A stretch of DNA of 37,278 bases from Rhodospirillaceae bacterium. Its GTDB lineage: Bacteria; Pseudomonadota; Alphaproteobacteria; GCA-2731375. The translations under genes and the position numbers were made by a program. Below the pieces are notes generated by a model that worked only from the letters and a program-made list of their open reading frames with translations, was not told the DNA's origin and did not search any database. Shown piece after piece: positions 28,866-37,278 of the stretch. The number at the start of each line of letters is the position of its first letter. The stretch's first letter is position 1. The stretch lies in contig JABIRL010000313.1 of NCBI GenBank assembly GCA_018667855.1, positions 1 through 37,278 of the forward strand, written 5' to 3'.

Positions 28866-30551
28866 ATGACAGATCAAACCATGCCCACCTATCGGGCCCT
28901 GGCCCACGATATCCAGAACCTGGGCATTCATAGCGTGTTCGGCTTGATGAGCGACGACACCGCCATGTTCGCGACCGAGTTGGACGTCATCGGCGTGAAT
29001 TTTTATGGCGCGCGGCACGAAAACAACGCCATCGCTATGGCGGAAGGCTATGCCGCCACCTCCGGTGAACTGGGTATCGCCGTCATTGGCCGGGGACCGG
29101 CGGCGGCCAATGGCCTGCACGCCGCCATCAGCGCCTCGCGCACGGGATCGAAGGTATTGATCATCTATGGCGAGGCCCCGGTGGGCGGCGGCGCGATCAA
29201 TGGTATCGGACCGGACTATAAGGCTTTCAATTCCCGCGGCGTCATGGCCGCGGCGGGGCTGCAAAATTTCTTCCCGACCTCGCCACAAGGGGCCCGCACC
29301 GCCCTGGCCGATGCGGTCCGCGCGGCCATGCGCGGGACCGCCGTCACCCTGCATCTGCCGACCGATGTGCAATTGGCCGATATCGAAGTGCGGGATGGCG
29401 AGCAGCCGGTTACCATGCCCCCGCCCATGGCTCCCTCGCCGGGGCGGACCCAGACCGTTGCCATGGCCGTGGCCCTGTTGGCCAATAGCCAACGGCCCCT
29501 GATCATGGCGGGCATGGGCGCGCATCTTTCCAACGCCGCCCCGGTGTTGGTGGAGTTGGCTGAAAAAACCGGCGCCCTGCTTGCCACCTCGGCGCGCGGC
29601 AAGGATATGTTCCGCGGCAATCCCAACAATCTTGGCATCATCGGCTCGTTCTCCCATTCCATGGCACGGCGATATGCGCAACAGTCGGATTGCGTGCTGG
29701 TCTTTGGCGCGGCCTTGAATTTCCTCACCATGAGCTTCGGCGAATCCCTGCCCGCTGTGCCGTTGATCCATATCGACCGGTCCCGGGCAAATATCGGTCG
29801 TTACACCGAAGCGGATGTGGCGGTGGTGGGTGATGCCCGGCTGGTGGCGGAACAGATTTTGGCGGCCGTGCCCGACCGTGGCGCGGATGAAAAACCGTTT
29901 CACGACGCCGCGACCCGAGGGGCGATCGCCGACTTTGATATCGCGGACGACTTTCAGGTGGCCCATACCGCCCACACGGTCGACCCGCGTTCCCTCGGCC
30001 TGGAACTGGACCGTCTGCTGCCCGAGAACCGGAATATAGTTTATGACGCCGGCAATTTCCTCGGTGTCGTGCCCTACATCTCCGGCCCAGGACCGGCGCA
30101 TTTCAAGATGACCAACGAATTCGCCTCCATCGGCCTTGGTTTCGGCACCGCCCTGGGTGTCGCCAAGGCGCGTCCGGATGCCACGACAGTGTTGTTGATC
30201 GGTGACGGCGGGTTCGTCATGAGTATAAGCGAGTTGGAAACGGCGGCGCGGGAAGATCTGCCCTTGGTGGTTATCGTGATGAACGATTGCGCCTACGGCG
30301 CCGAACTGCATCTGTTGCGGGCACACCAACAGCCCGTGGCGAAGTCATTATTCCCGGATGTGGATTTTGCCCCTGTCGCGGCCGCCTTCGGGTTCGAGGT
30401 TGCGACAATACGCTCGTTGGATGATTTGGCCGCGGCGGCGCCCTTATTGAATAACCCAAGCGGCCCGGTTTTTCTTGATTGCAAGATCAATGCGGATATC
30501 GCGGCGCCATTCATGGGTGAAATCGCGGCTTTCGAAGAGCGCAACCGCTAA
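28866..30551 (+). CDS. ThDP-dependent enzyme (acetolactate synthase / benzoylformate decarboxylase-like)
   Basis: 561 residues with the three-domain layout of the POX/ALS/BFD group. The N-terminal pyrimidine-binding domain has the catalytic Glu52 (ARHENNAIAMAEGYA); a central domain spans about 190-320. The C-terminal pyrophosphate domain has GDGGF (446-450) and, 25 residues on, Asn-Asp (473-474) where many members have Asn-Asn. Decarboxylation or carboligation of a 2-oxo acid is expected, substrate unknown. The usual acetolactate synthase regulatory partner is absent nearby, so a role in branched-chain amino acid synthesis is less likely. The ATG follows GGAGGAA. Confidence 0.88.
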   Translation: MTDQTMPTYRALAHDIQNLGIHSVFGLMSDDTAMFATELDVIGVNFYGARHENNAIAMAEGYAATSGELGIAVIGRGPAAANGLHAAISASRTGSKVLIIYGEAPVGGGAINGIGPDYKAFNSRGVMAAAGLQNFFPTSPQGARTALADAVRAAMRGTAVTLHLPTDVQLADIEVRDGEQPVTMPPPMAPSPGRTQTVAMAVALLANSQRPLIMAGMGAHLSNAAPVLVELAEKTGALLATSARGKDMFRGNPNNLGIIGSFSHSMARRYAQQSDCVLVFGAALNFLTMSFGESLPAVPLIHIDRSRANIGRYTEADVAVVGDARLVAEQILAAVPDRGADEKPFHDAATRGAIADFDIADDFQVAHTAHTVDPRSLGLELDRLLPENRNIVYDAGNFLGVVPYISGPGPAHFKMTNEFASIGLGFGTALGVAKARPDATTVLLIGDGGFVMSISELETAAREDLPLVVIVMNDCAYGAELHLLRAHQQPVAKSLFPDVDFAPVAAAFGFEVATIRSLDDLAAAAPLLNNPSGPVFLDCKINADIAAPFMGEIAAFEERNR

Positions 30552-30574
30552 CGCCATAGCGCAAAACAGACGAT

Positions 30575-30612
30575 CAAGACGCCGCCTCGCGAAACATTGA
30601 GGCGGCGTCTTG
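30575..30612. terminator. Strong hairpin after the ThDP gene
   Basis: A perfect 14-bp stem, CAAGACGCCGCCTC with its complement, encloses a 10-base loop 23 bases past the stop codon. No long T-run follows, so it may act as a Rho-assisted terminator or 3'-end protector. It separates the ThDP gene from rpoH. Confidence 0.75.
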
Positions 30613-30639
30613 GAGGTTTGTGCGATATTGAAACAGAAA

Positions 30640-30871
30640 TGTTACTTTTCGTTTCTGAGTCACTCATCATCATCACAATTGTGATTAATTTGTTGCAATA
30701 TGGTGATAAATTGTTTCATTTGAAATAACATAATGCAATCATTAGCTTTTTTCGGCTAATTAAATTTTTAGAATGCGTCTAATTCTAATTCCCATTTACG
30801 TTCAAGTATGTCATATTAATCTTACAAATAGAGTATGATCTGAATTCGATGTTTTGTAAGGGGGGTTACGC
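30640..30871 (+). promoter_or_regulatory. AT-rich leader / promoter region of rpoH
   Basis: About 230 bases, strikingly AT-rich against GC-rich surroundings, with no gene. It contains a perfect 14-bp palindrome ATCACAATTGTGAT (30672-30685), a small hairpin ATTAGC/GCTAAT (30741-30760), and TATGAT (30834-30839) as a possible -10. A strong ribosome-binding site, AAGGGGGG, precedes the rpoH ATG. Regulated transcription is likely; temperature-dependent folding near the start is possible but not shown. Confidence 0.55.
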
Positions 30872-31756
30872 ATGGCGCATTCGGACACCAGGGAAGCGCA
30901 ACAGGCCGGACGAAATTTCGTGAAACAGGCAATGAAGGCGCCGTTACTTGAACGGGAGCAGGAGCAGGACTTAGCCCGGCGTTGGCGTAATCAGGGTGAT
31001 GAAGACGCATTGCATGAATTGGTCAGCGCCTATGTTCGGCTGGTCGTGGCGATGGCGGCGCGGTTTCGTAATTACAGCCTGCCCATGGGCGATTTGATAC
31101 AGGAAGGCACGGTCGGTCTGATGCAGGCGGCCGAGCGCTTCGATCCCGAGCGGGAGGTGCGGTTTTCCACCTACGCCACATGGTGGATCAGAGCCGCGAT
31201 CCAGGATTACATATTACGTAATTGGTCCATTGTCCGAACCGGCACCACGGCGTCCCAGAAATCATTATTCTTCAATATCCGGCGGTTAAGGGCGCAGATG
31301 GCGGACCGTCCGGATGGCCCGTTGACGATCACCAGCCAAACCAAGATCGCCGATGCGCTGAAGGTCCCGGTCGCCGACGTATGCGCCATGGAAGGCCGCC
31401 TGTCCGGTGCCGACCGCTCTTTGAACGCAACCGTCGGCGAAGATGGCAACGGCGAATGGCAGGACCTGCTGGTCGATGATCGACCGGGGCCGGAAGAAGT
31501 CGTTCGCGGCCGGGTTGATGCCGGTAAGCGGACCAGATGGCTGAATGATGCCCTGAACCAACTAAACGACCGGGAACAGATCATTATCCGCCAGCGCCGC
31601 CTAAGCGAAACGGGCCTGACTTTGGAGTCGTTGGGCCGCAAGCTTGGTATTTCCAAAGAACGGGTCCGCCAGATCGAATGCCAGGCACTGGATAAGTTGC
31701 GCACCATGCTGTCGGAACGCAGCGGCGATCCGTGGGCGGCCGGCCTGTTCGGATGA
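30872..31756 (+). CDS. rpoH: RNA polymerase sigma-32 factor (heat-shock type)
   Basis: 294 residues. Sigma-70 family regions are clear: region 2.1-2.4 with LVSAYVRLVVAMAARF, GDLIQEGTVGLMQAAERFDP and FSTYATWWIRAAIQDY, and region 4.2 with TLESLGRKLGISKERVRQIE. The RpoH box QKSLFFNIR (129-137), diagnostic for sigma-32, follows region 2. Alphaproteobacteria often carry two or more RpoH paralogues with different stress roles; which one this is cannot be told here. glnE follows after about 100 bases. Confidence 0.94.
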   Translation: MAHSDTREAQQAGRNFVKQAMKAPLLEREQEQDLARRWRNQGDEDALHELVSAYVRLVVAMAARFRNYSLPMGDLIQEGTVGLMQAAERFDPEREVRFSTYATWWIRAAIQDYILRNWSIVRTGTTASQKSLFFNIRRLRAQMADRPDGPLTITSQTKIADALKVPVADVCAMEGRLSGADRSLNATVGEDGNGEWQDLLVDDRPGPEEVVRGRVDAGKRTRWLNDALNQLNDREQIIIRQRRLSETGLTLESLGRKLGISKERVRQIECQALDKLRTMLSERSGDPWAAGLFG

Positions 31757-31784
31757 TCTGCAACAGTTAGACCGGACAGGTAAA

Positions 31785-31801
31785 GATTGTCCCGGACAAT
31801 C
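31785..31801. other. Short inverted repeat between rpoH and glnE
   Basis: GATTGTCC and GGACAATC flank a single central C. It lies 55 bases before the glnE start. No T-run follows, so it could be an operator or a minor hairpin rather than a terminator. Confidence 0.4.
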
Positions 31802-31856
31802 GAGGGCGGCAATATAGGAAGCAGAGTTCCGAACCAATTTGGAGCGTAATGCTTTC

Positions 31857-34823
31857 ATGTCAAAGCCGGGCTATCCCTTTCCCGAAGATTTCACTGCAAT
31901 GGCCCATGACGGCGCCAGGGCCGAGGATGTCATGGCCGATCTTCGACGTGCCATTGAGGGGCAGGAAGATACCGACCGGGATGGCGGGATGGCCCTGGCC
32001 TGGGACCGTCCGCCGGCTGACCGGCTGTTATCCGCGATCTTTGGCAATAGTCCATTTCTGGTTCGGGTGGCACAGTCCGATCCGGACGTTTTATCCCTGC
32101 TGTTTGCCCGTAGCCCGGACCAGAACCTGTCGGATATTCTGACCACATTGCACCGGGAACTGGATGGCGCGGGCGATATGGACCGGGCAATGGTCGTCTT
32201 GCGCGTGGCCCGGCGGCGGGTCGCTTTGTTGGTGGCCGCGGCGGATATATCCGGCGCCTGGAATTTAGCCCAGGTTACGAACGCCTTGTCGCGGTTCGCC
32301 GATGGGGCGATCGGGGGGGCTGTGCGCTGGCTTTTGGGGGATGCGGCGCGGCGTGGGGATTTGGATCCGCCAGACCTGAAGCAACCCGAACAGGGAAGTG
32401 GCCTGGTGGTTTTGGGTATGGGCAAGCTAGGCGCCAACGAGCTGAATTATTCCTCGGATGTGGATCTGATCGCCCTCTATGATGAGGAAGCGGTACCTTA
32501 TGTGGGCCCACGCACGGCACAGGACTGTTTCATCCGTCTGATCCGCGACCTGGTCAAAATGCTGCAGGAGCCCACGCGGGACGGCTATGTCCTGCGCACG
32601 GATCTGCGGCTGCGTCCCGATCCCGGCGTGACGCCCGTTGTCGTGGCCATGGGCGCGGCAGAGCAATATTACGAAAGTCTGGGGCAGAACTGGGAACGGG
32701 CCGCCATGATCAAGGCCCGCCCCGTGGCCGGCGATTTGGCGGCCGGCGCCGAATTTCTGGAACGTCTGCAGCCCTTTGTCTGGCGCCGCAATCTGGATTA
32801 TGCCGCGATCGCGGATATTCATTCCATCATGCGCAAAATTCATAGCCACGAAGGCGACGGCGATATCGCGGTCGAGGGGCACAATGTCAAACTAGGCCGG
32901 GGCGGCATTCGGGATATCGAATTTTTTGCCCAGACCCAGCAACTGATCGCCGGCGGCCGGGAACCGGGTCTGCGCCTCTCCGCCACCGTCGCCGCTCTGG
33001 ACGCGCTGGCCATGGGCGGTTGGATCGACGGCGTCGCGGCAGATGAATTGACGAAAGCCTATGAATTCTTGCGGCAATTGGAACATCGCCTGCAAATGGT
33101 GGCGGATGAACAGACCCAAACCATGCCCAAAACGGCGGACGGCGTGGACCATATGGCCGCGTTCATGGGGTTCGCCACGGGAACCGATTTCCGTGCCGCC
33201 TTGCTGCACCATCTGGGCCGGGTGCGCCATCACCACGGCCTGCTGTTCGACGCGACGCCCGATCGCCTGGGCGATGGTAATTTGCTTTTCACCGGTACCG
33301 ACGATGATCCCCACACCCTGGAGGAGCTGACTAAAATGGGGTTCGAAGGCGCCCAGGGCGCCTCCCAGACGGTCCGCAGCTGGCATCATGGCCGTTACCG
33401 GGCCATGCGCTCGGCCCGGGCCAGGGAACTGCTGACCGCCCTGATGCCGGCGTTGCTGCAGGCCTTCGCCGATACCGCCAATCCCAATGCGACATTGGGG
33501 CGTTTCGACCGGTTTCTTTCGAATTTGCCCACCGGCGTGCAACTATTTTCCATGCTGACGGCGCGGCCGCAATTGCTGGACCTGCTGGCCGAAATCATGG
33601 GCAGCGCGCCGCGCCTGGCCAATTACCTGGCGGAAAACTCAACCGTTGTCGATGCCATGACCAGCGCTGAATTCCTGGTCGCGCCCCCCACCCTGCCGGC
33701 CCTGCGGGCGGAATTCGCCGGCGCCATGGATGAAGCGGCGGACTTTCAGGACGTCCTCGATCTGACCCGGCGCCATGTCAAGGAACGCAAGTTTCAGATC
33801 GGTGTGCAGATTTTGGGCGCGACCATCGATGGCGACAGATCGGGCGCCGGTTATGCCGATCTGGCGGAAGCGGCCCTTGGCGCCCTGTTGCCCCGGGTTA
33901 GCGACGCCTTTGCCGAAAATGAACGTCATGGCGTTATCACCGGCGGCGCTATGGCCATCGTCGCCATGGGTAAACTGGGCAGCCGCGAATTGACCGGAGA
34001 ATCCGACCTGGATCTGATTTTCGTCTATGACTACCCTGACCCCGATAGTATTTCGGATGGTGCGCGGCCCTTACCGGCGCAGCAGTATTTCTCCCGTCTC
34101 AGCCAACGCCTGATCAACGCCATGACCGTGCCCACCGCCGAAGGTAAATTGTATGAGGTGGATATGCGGCTGCGGCCTTCGGGCAATTCCGGTCCCGTGG
34201 CGACCCGCTTCGATGGTTTTGGCGATTATCAGCGTAACGAGGCCTGGACCTGGGAACATATGGCGCTGACCCGGGCCCGGGTCATCGCCGGCGAGGATGC
34301 GCTGGTGGCCCGCATCGCGGGCACGATCGGGGAGGTGTTGTGTCACCCGCGGGAGCGGGGGGTGATCGCCACAGATGTCGTGGCCATGCGGCAACGGCTG
34401 GTTAAACAGGCCGGGCCGGGAAATATCAATCCCTGGGAATTAAAACTGGTCCGGGGCGGACTGCTGGATATTGAGTTCCTTGCCCAGTTCCTCCAGCTGG
34501 CGCACGCCGGAGAGGCGCCCGAGGTGCTGGCCGCGAATACCTGCAGAGCCTTAACCAATCTGGCGCGGTTGGGCTTTCTGTCCCGTCCCGACGCGGATCT
34601 CCTGATCGCCGCTTCCGGGCTCTACCGCGACCTGATGGCATTGTTTCGTATCGCCGTAGTTGGTGAATTTGATCCTTCCGACGCGCCCAAGGGCCTCGCC
34701 AACGCAGTGCTGCGGATCACCGACAGCCAAACCCTGGCGCAATTGGAGCAGCAATTGCGCCATAGGCAGGCAGAGGTTCTGGCAACATTTCAGAGTATCG
34801 TCGAAGCGGCGGTGGCAGATTGA
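31857..34823 (+). CDS. glnE: Bifunctional glutamine synthetase adenylyltransferase/deadenylase
   Basis: Controls glutamine synthetase by adding or removing AMP in response to PII proteins and glutamine. 988 residues, full length for the family. Two nucleotidyltransferase domains are seen: the N-terminal one with GMGKLGANELNYSSDVDL (187-204), which removes AMP, and the C-terminal one with AMGKLGSRELTGESDLDL (703-720), which adds AMP; each has the metal-binding Asp-x-Asp. The ATG at 31857 gives MSKPGYPF; GGAG lies 12 bases upstream, a little far. A TTG at 31839 is possible but less likely. Confidence 0.96.
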   Translation: MSKPGYPFPEDFTAMAHDGARAEDVMADLRRAIEGQEDTDRDGGMALAWDRPPADRLLSAIFGNSPFLVRVAQSDPDVLSLLFARSPDQNLSDILTTLHRELDGAGDMDRAMVVLRVARRRVALLVAAADISGAWNLAQVTNALSRFADGAIGGAVRWLLGDAARRGDLDPPDLKQPEQGSGLVVLGMGKLGANELNYSSDVDLIALYDEEAVPYVGPRTAQDCFIRLIRDLVKMLQEPTRDGYVLRTDLRLRPDPGVTPVVVAMGAAEQYYESLGQNWERAAMIKARPVAGDLAAGAEFLERLQPFVWRRNLDYAAIADIHSIMRKIHSHEGDGDIAVEGHNVKLGRGGIRDIEFFAQTQQLIAGGREPGLRLSATVAALDALAMGGWIDGVAADELTKAYEFLRQLEHRLQMVADEQTQTMPKTADGVDHMAAFMGFATGTDFRAALLHHLGRVRHHHGLLFDATPDRLGDGNLLFTGTDDDPHTLEELTKMGFEGAQGASQTVRSWHHGRYRAMRSARARELLTALMPALLQAFADTANPNATLGRFDRFLSNLPTGVQLFSMLTARPQLLDLLAEIMGSAPRLANYLAENSTVVDAMTSAEFLVAPPTLPALRAEFAGAMDEAADFQDVLDLTRRHVKERKFQIGVQILGATIDGDRSGAGYADLAEAALGALLPRVSDAFAENERHGVITGGAMAIVAMGKLGSRELTGESDLDLIFVYDYPDPDSISDGARPLPAQQYFSRLSQRLINAMTVPTAEGKLYEVDMRLRPSGNSGPVATRFDGFGDYQRNEAWTWEHMALTRARVIAGEDALVARIAGTIGEVLCHPRERGVIATDVVAMRQRLVKQAGPGNINPWELKLVRGGLLDIEFLAQFLQLAHAGEAPEVLAANTCRALTNLARLGFLSRPDADLLIAASGLYRDLMALFRIAVVGEFDPSDAPKGLANAVLRITDSQTLAQLEQQLRHRQAEVLATFQSIVEAAVAD

Positions 34824-34843
34824 TGAAAACGGCCGCCCCAAGC

Positions 34844-34882
34844 CACCGCCCCAAATCACCGCCCCAAATCACCGCCCCAAAT
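34844..34882. repeat. Three tandem 13-bp repeats
   Basis: Three exact copies of CACCGCCCCAAAT, with a degenerate copy just before, fill most of the 86-base gap between the convergent glnE and histidine kinase genes. They form no stem, and no gene fits there. Confidence 0.85.
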
Positions 34883-34909
34883 CAGCGTCATGGCAGAGCA
34901 TGGAAACCG

Positions 34910-37278
34910 TCAGTCCAGGGCCTGGCGCAGCTTTTGGGCCAAATCAGCCTTGCGAAACGGTTTCGGCAGCAAGACAACCCCGTCTTCCAGTTTTCCCTGA
35001 TGGATTAGGGCGTCGCGGGTATAGCCCGACATATACATGACCTTGATATTCGGATGATAATCGGGCGCCTGCCGGGCGATCCGGTCGCCGGTCATACCGT
35101 CGGGCAATAGGACATCGGTGAGCAGTAGATCAATGTGGCTTATCTGTTCCAATATGGCCAGGGCGGTGGCGGCATCCGGCGCCTCCAGCGCGCTGTAACC
35201 AAGATCGCTTAAAAAGGCGACGGCCAAGGTTCGCACGTCCGGGTCATCTTCCACGACCAGAATACATTCACCGGACGCTTTGGGTATTGATGCCGGCACT
35301 TCGGCGATCTCATCCGCCGCGGCTTCCGCCCGGGGCAGTAGAAGTTTCACTGTGGTGCCCCGATCGGCTTCGCTGGAAACCGTCACGTGGCCATTGGATT
35401 GCTTGACGAAACCAAAAACCATGCTGAGCCCCAGACCCGTTCCGTGGCCCGGATTCTTGGTGGTGAAAAAGGGTTCAAAAACCCGGTCCAGAATGTCTTC
35501 CGGGATACCGGTGCCGGTATCCGAGATCGCCAGGGATACATAGTCGCCTGGCGCCACTTGGGCGTGCCCGGCGGCGTACTCATCCAGGTCAATATTTGCC
35601 ATATGGAATTTCAGCGCACCACCCTCGGGCATGGCGTCACGGGCATTTATGGCCAGGTTCAGGACAACGTTCTCCAATTGACCGGGGTCAACGAAACATG
35701 GCCAGAGGCCGCTTTCGCTGATTGCTTCGATGTTGATCGGTGCGCCGAGGCTGCGCTGTAACATTGCGATCATGCCATCGATTTGCTTATCCAGTCGGAT
35801 GGTTTTGGGCGACAGGGCTTGTCGACGGGAAAAGGCCAGGAGTTGTTGGGTGAGATCGGCGCCTCTTTGGGCCGCCCGCAGAATGGAATCGGTCAACTGC
35901 GGCGCCTTTGCCAGATTTTTTCCCCGGGATAAATTAGCCTGCAGCAAATCCGCGTTGCCAACGATTATTGCTAAAAGATTGTTGAAATCATGGGCCAGTC
36001 CGCCGGTCAATTGACCTACAGCTTCCATTTTTTGTGATTGAAGCAACTGCTCCTGCAAGGCTCGCGTTTCGGTAATATTTGTCGAGGATCCGCGAAAGCC
36101 CTTAAATTCGCCGTTTTCGTCGTAGTACGGCTTGCCGGATGTGCGAATCCATATGCTTTCGCCTGGCGTCTTTCCTTGGCGTTGATAGACCAAATCCCGG
36201 AACGGCCGCCGCGCGTTCATGTGCCGTCCGATATGCTGCAACGGTTGCGAAGCCTGGAAATCGGGCGCGACGGTGTCGCCAACTTTCCCGCCAATGAGTT
36301 CCTTGATCTCGATTGGAATATTCTGTTCCAGGGAGGGCGAAAAATAATTGAAGCGAAGCTCGGCGTCCGTCTGCCAATAGAAATCGGCGCTGACGTCGAC
36401 GAAATCAGTCAGGCTGGCCCGGCTCTCGCGCAAATCCCGTTCGACCCGGTCACGCTCGGTCGTGTCCTGCAGGATTAAACCAATGCCCATCGGTTTATTG
36501 GTATCATCGGCGATGGCGAATTTGGTAACGATGTAACTCGCCTTGGAGCCGTCGGGACGGATGTGCTCATAGCTTCGCTCTTCAGGTTGTCCGCCCGCCA
36601 AGACCCGTCCGTCGCCGTCCGAGGCAATCTTGGCCTCGGCCGCGGGCACGAAGTCCAGGTTTGTCTTGCCGGTTATGTCTGGCTGGACTATGTCCAGGAG
36701 TTCACGGTAGCGACGATTGGCCATTCGAAAACTGCCATCCACGCCCTTCAGCGCAATGCCGACAGGTGAATTTTCGACGATTTGGCGAAACAAATTGTTT
36801 CTCTCCAATTGCGCCAATTCAGACAGCTTCCAGGCCGTGATATCGGCGACCATGGCGCTGATTAAATCTTCGCCCTGCCAGTTGATCATCTGAGCTCTGA
36901 CACCCAGCCAAATTCGTGTGCCGTCTCGCTTGATCGCCTCGGATTCGTAGTTAAGAGGCGCTTGTTCACCACGTTTTCGCGCCGCTGCGTATGTGTGAAT
37001 CCGGTCCAGTTCGTGGGGTGCCCAATGCGAATTCAGATCGCCAAGCGCCAGTAATTCTTCAGGCGAATCATAGCCATAGATTGTGGCCAAGGCCCGATTG
37101 GCAAAAATCAACTTCTGGTTCCTGAAAACAAAAAAGCCTTGAGCCATGTTTTCGATCAGGTGTCGAAAATCATCTTCGCTGGATTGCAGGCGCTCTGTTC
37201 GGTATCGGCGGCCAATTTCCGCTCCGATCCGCTGTGCCAATAAGGCCATGAAGGTCGCCGCGAAACGATCGTCGGCCA
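34910..37278 (-). CDS. PAS-rich hybrid sensor histidine kinase / response regulator, 5' end beyond window
   Basis: Signal-transducing kinase. From the N-terminal side: the end of what looks like a GAF domain (the frame stays open past the ATG at 37249 to the edge, reading DDRFAATF), then three PAS domains (about 36830-37168, 36455-36802 and 36065-36427). HisKA follows, with the phospho-acceptor His codon at 35990-35992 in GGLAHDFNN, then the HATPase domain with DTGTGIP and GTGLGLS, and a C-terminal receiver with the phospho-Asp codon at 35114-35116 in [10 protein letters not shown]. No membrane segment is seen in this part, so sensing may be cytoplasmic. The signal is unknown. Confidence 0.92.
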   Translation of the reverse strand, partial: ADDRFAATFMALLAQRIGAEIGRRYRTERLQSSEDDFRHLIENMAQGFFVFRNQKLIFANRALATIYGYDSPEELLALGDLNSHWAPHELDRIHTYAAARKRGEQAPLNYESEAIKRDGTRIWLGVRAQMINWQGEDLISAMVADITAWKLSELAQLERNNLFRQIVENSPVGIALKGVDGSFRMANRRYRELLDIVQPDITGKTNLDFVPAAEAKIASDGDGRVLAGGQPEERSYEHIRPDGSKASYIVTKFAIADDTNKPMGIGLILQDTTERDRVERDLRESRASLTDFVDVSADFYWQTDAELRFNYFSPSLEQNIPIEIKELIGGKVGDTVAPDFQASQPLQHIGRHMNARRPFRDLVYQRQGKTPGESIWIRTSGKPYYDENGEFKGFRGSSTNITETRALQEQLLQSQKMEAVGQLTGGLAHDFNNLLAIIVGNADLLQANLSRGKNLAKAPQLTDSILRAAQRGADLTQQLLAFSRRQALSPKTIRLDKQIDGMIAMLQRSLGAPINIEAISESGLWPCFVDPGQLENVVLNLAINARDAMPEGGALKFHMANIDLDEYAAGHAQVAPGDYVSLAISDTGTGIPEDILDRVFEPFFTTKNPGHGTGLGLSMVFGFVKQSNGHVTVSSEADRGTTVKLLLPRAEAAADEIAEVPASIPKASGECILVVEDDPDVRTLAVAFLSDLGYSALEAPDAATALAILEQISHIDLLLTDVLLPDGMTGDRIARQAPDYHPNIKVMYMSGYTRDALIHQGKLEDGVVLLPKPFRKADLAQKLRQALD

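Noticed and set aside
28710-30329. 539-codon minus-strand frame opposite the ThDP enzyme gene
   Set aside because: Gly/His/Arg-rich composition typical of antisense reading and no recognisable domain; the plus-strand gene has an intact ThDP motif and a ribosome-binding site.

Overview
This is a high-GC bacterial chromosome segment whose gene order is typical of Alphaproteobacteria. The best guess is Rhodospirillales or a close relative. That placement rests on synteny (zinc-ribbon/ftsE/ftsX/ydcF/plsC; TIGR02300-type gene/aroA/cmk/rpsA/sppA/ihfB/lapA/trpF/trpB/trpA/accD/folC) and is inference; no rRNA is present to fix the taxon. Coding density is high. Many starts are GTG or TTG and several junctions overlap by 4 bases (ATGA or TTGA), pointing to translationally coupled operons. 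No complete insertion sequence, prophage, CRISPR array or replication origin is visible.

Layout. 1-3309: the 5' part of a minus-strand zinc-ribbon gene, then a plus-strand cell-envelope run: ftsE, ftsX, a YdcF/DUF218 protein and a PlsC acyltransferase. 3360-3461: two related palindromic repeats. 3488-8650: class II (cobalamin-dependent) ribonucleotide reductase nrdJ, then a secreted caspase-like protein with an SH3 domain and a long helical-repeat tail. 8775-11056: an SDR oxidoreductase, a duplicated dimeric alpha/beta-barrel protein and a DUF1624 membrane protein. 11057-11970: a gene-poor, probably decaying stretch ending at a minus-strand tRNA-Ala(GGC) with its own terminator. 12200-25019: the conserved housekeeping block, with the TIGR02300-type gene on the minus strand and all others on plus: shikimate and cytidylate steps, ribosomal protein S1, SppA, IHF beta, LapA, an ornithine cyclodeaminase-like gene, TrpF/TrpB/TrpA, AccD and FolC. 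A 263-bp nested inverted repeat with 24-bp perfect inverted ends lies just before trpF.

25034-30551: an accessory metabolic cluster with an MFS transporter, a luciferase-like flavin oxidoreductase, a carotenoid-cleavage-type oxygenase and a divergently transcribed ThDP-dependent decarboxylase/synthase-like enzyme. Together they look like an unassigned catabolic or modification pathway. 30552-37278: an AT-rich leader, a sigma-32-type factor (rpoH), the glutamine synthetase adenylyltransferase glnE, and the 3' part of a large PAS-rich hybrid histidine kinase that runs off the right edge.

Most of the window is ordinary housekeeping sequence. The most unusual items are the TA-bounded palindromic repeat family (3360-3411, 3424-3461, 19681-19943), the caspase/SH3/helical-repeat protein, the oxygenase/flavin/ThDP cluster, the decaying block by tRNA-Ala, and the AT-rich structured leader of rpoH.
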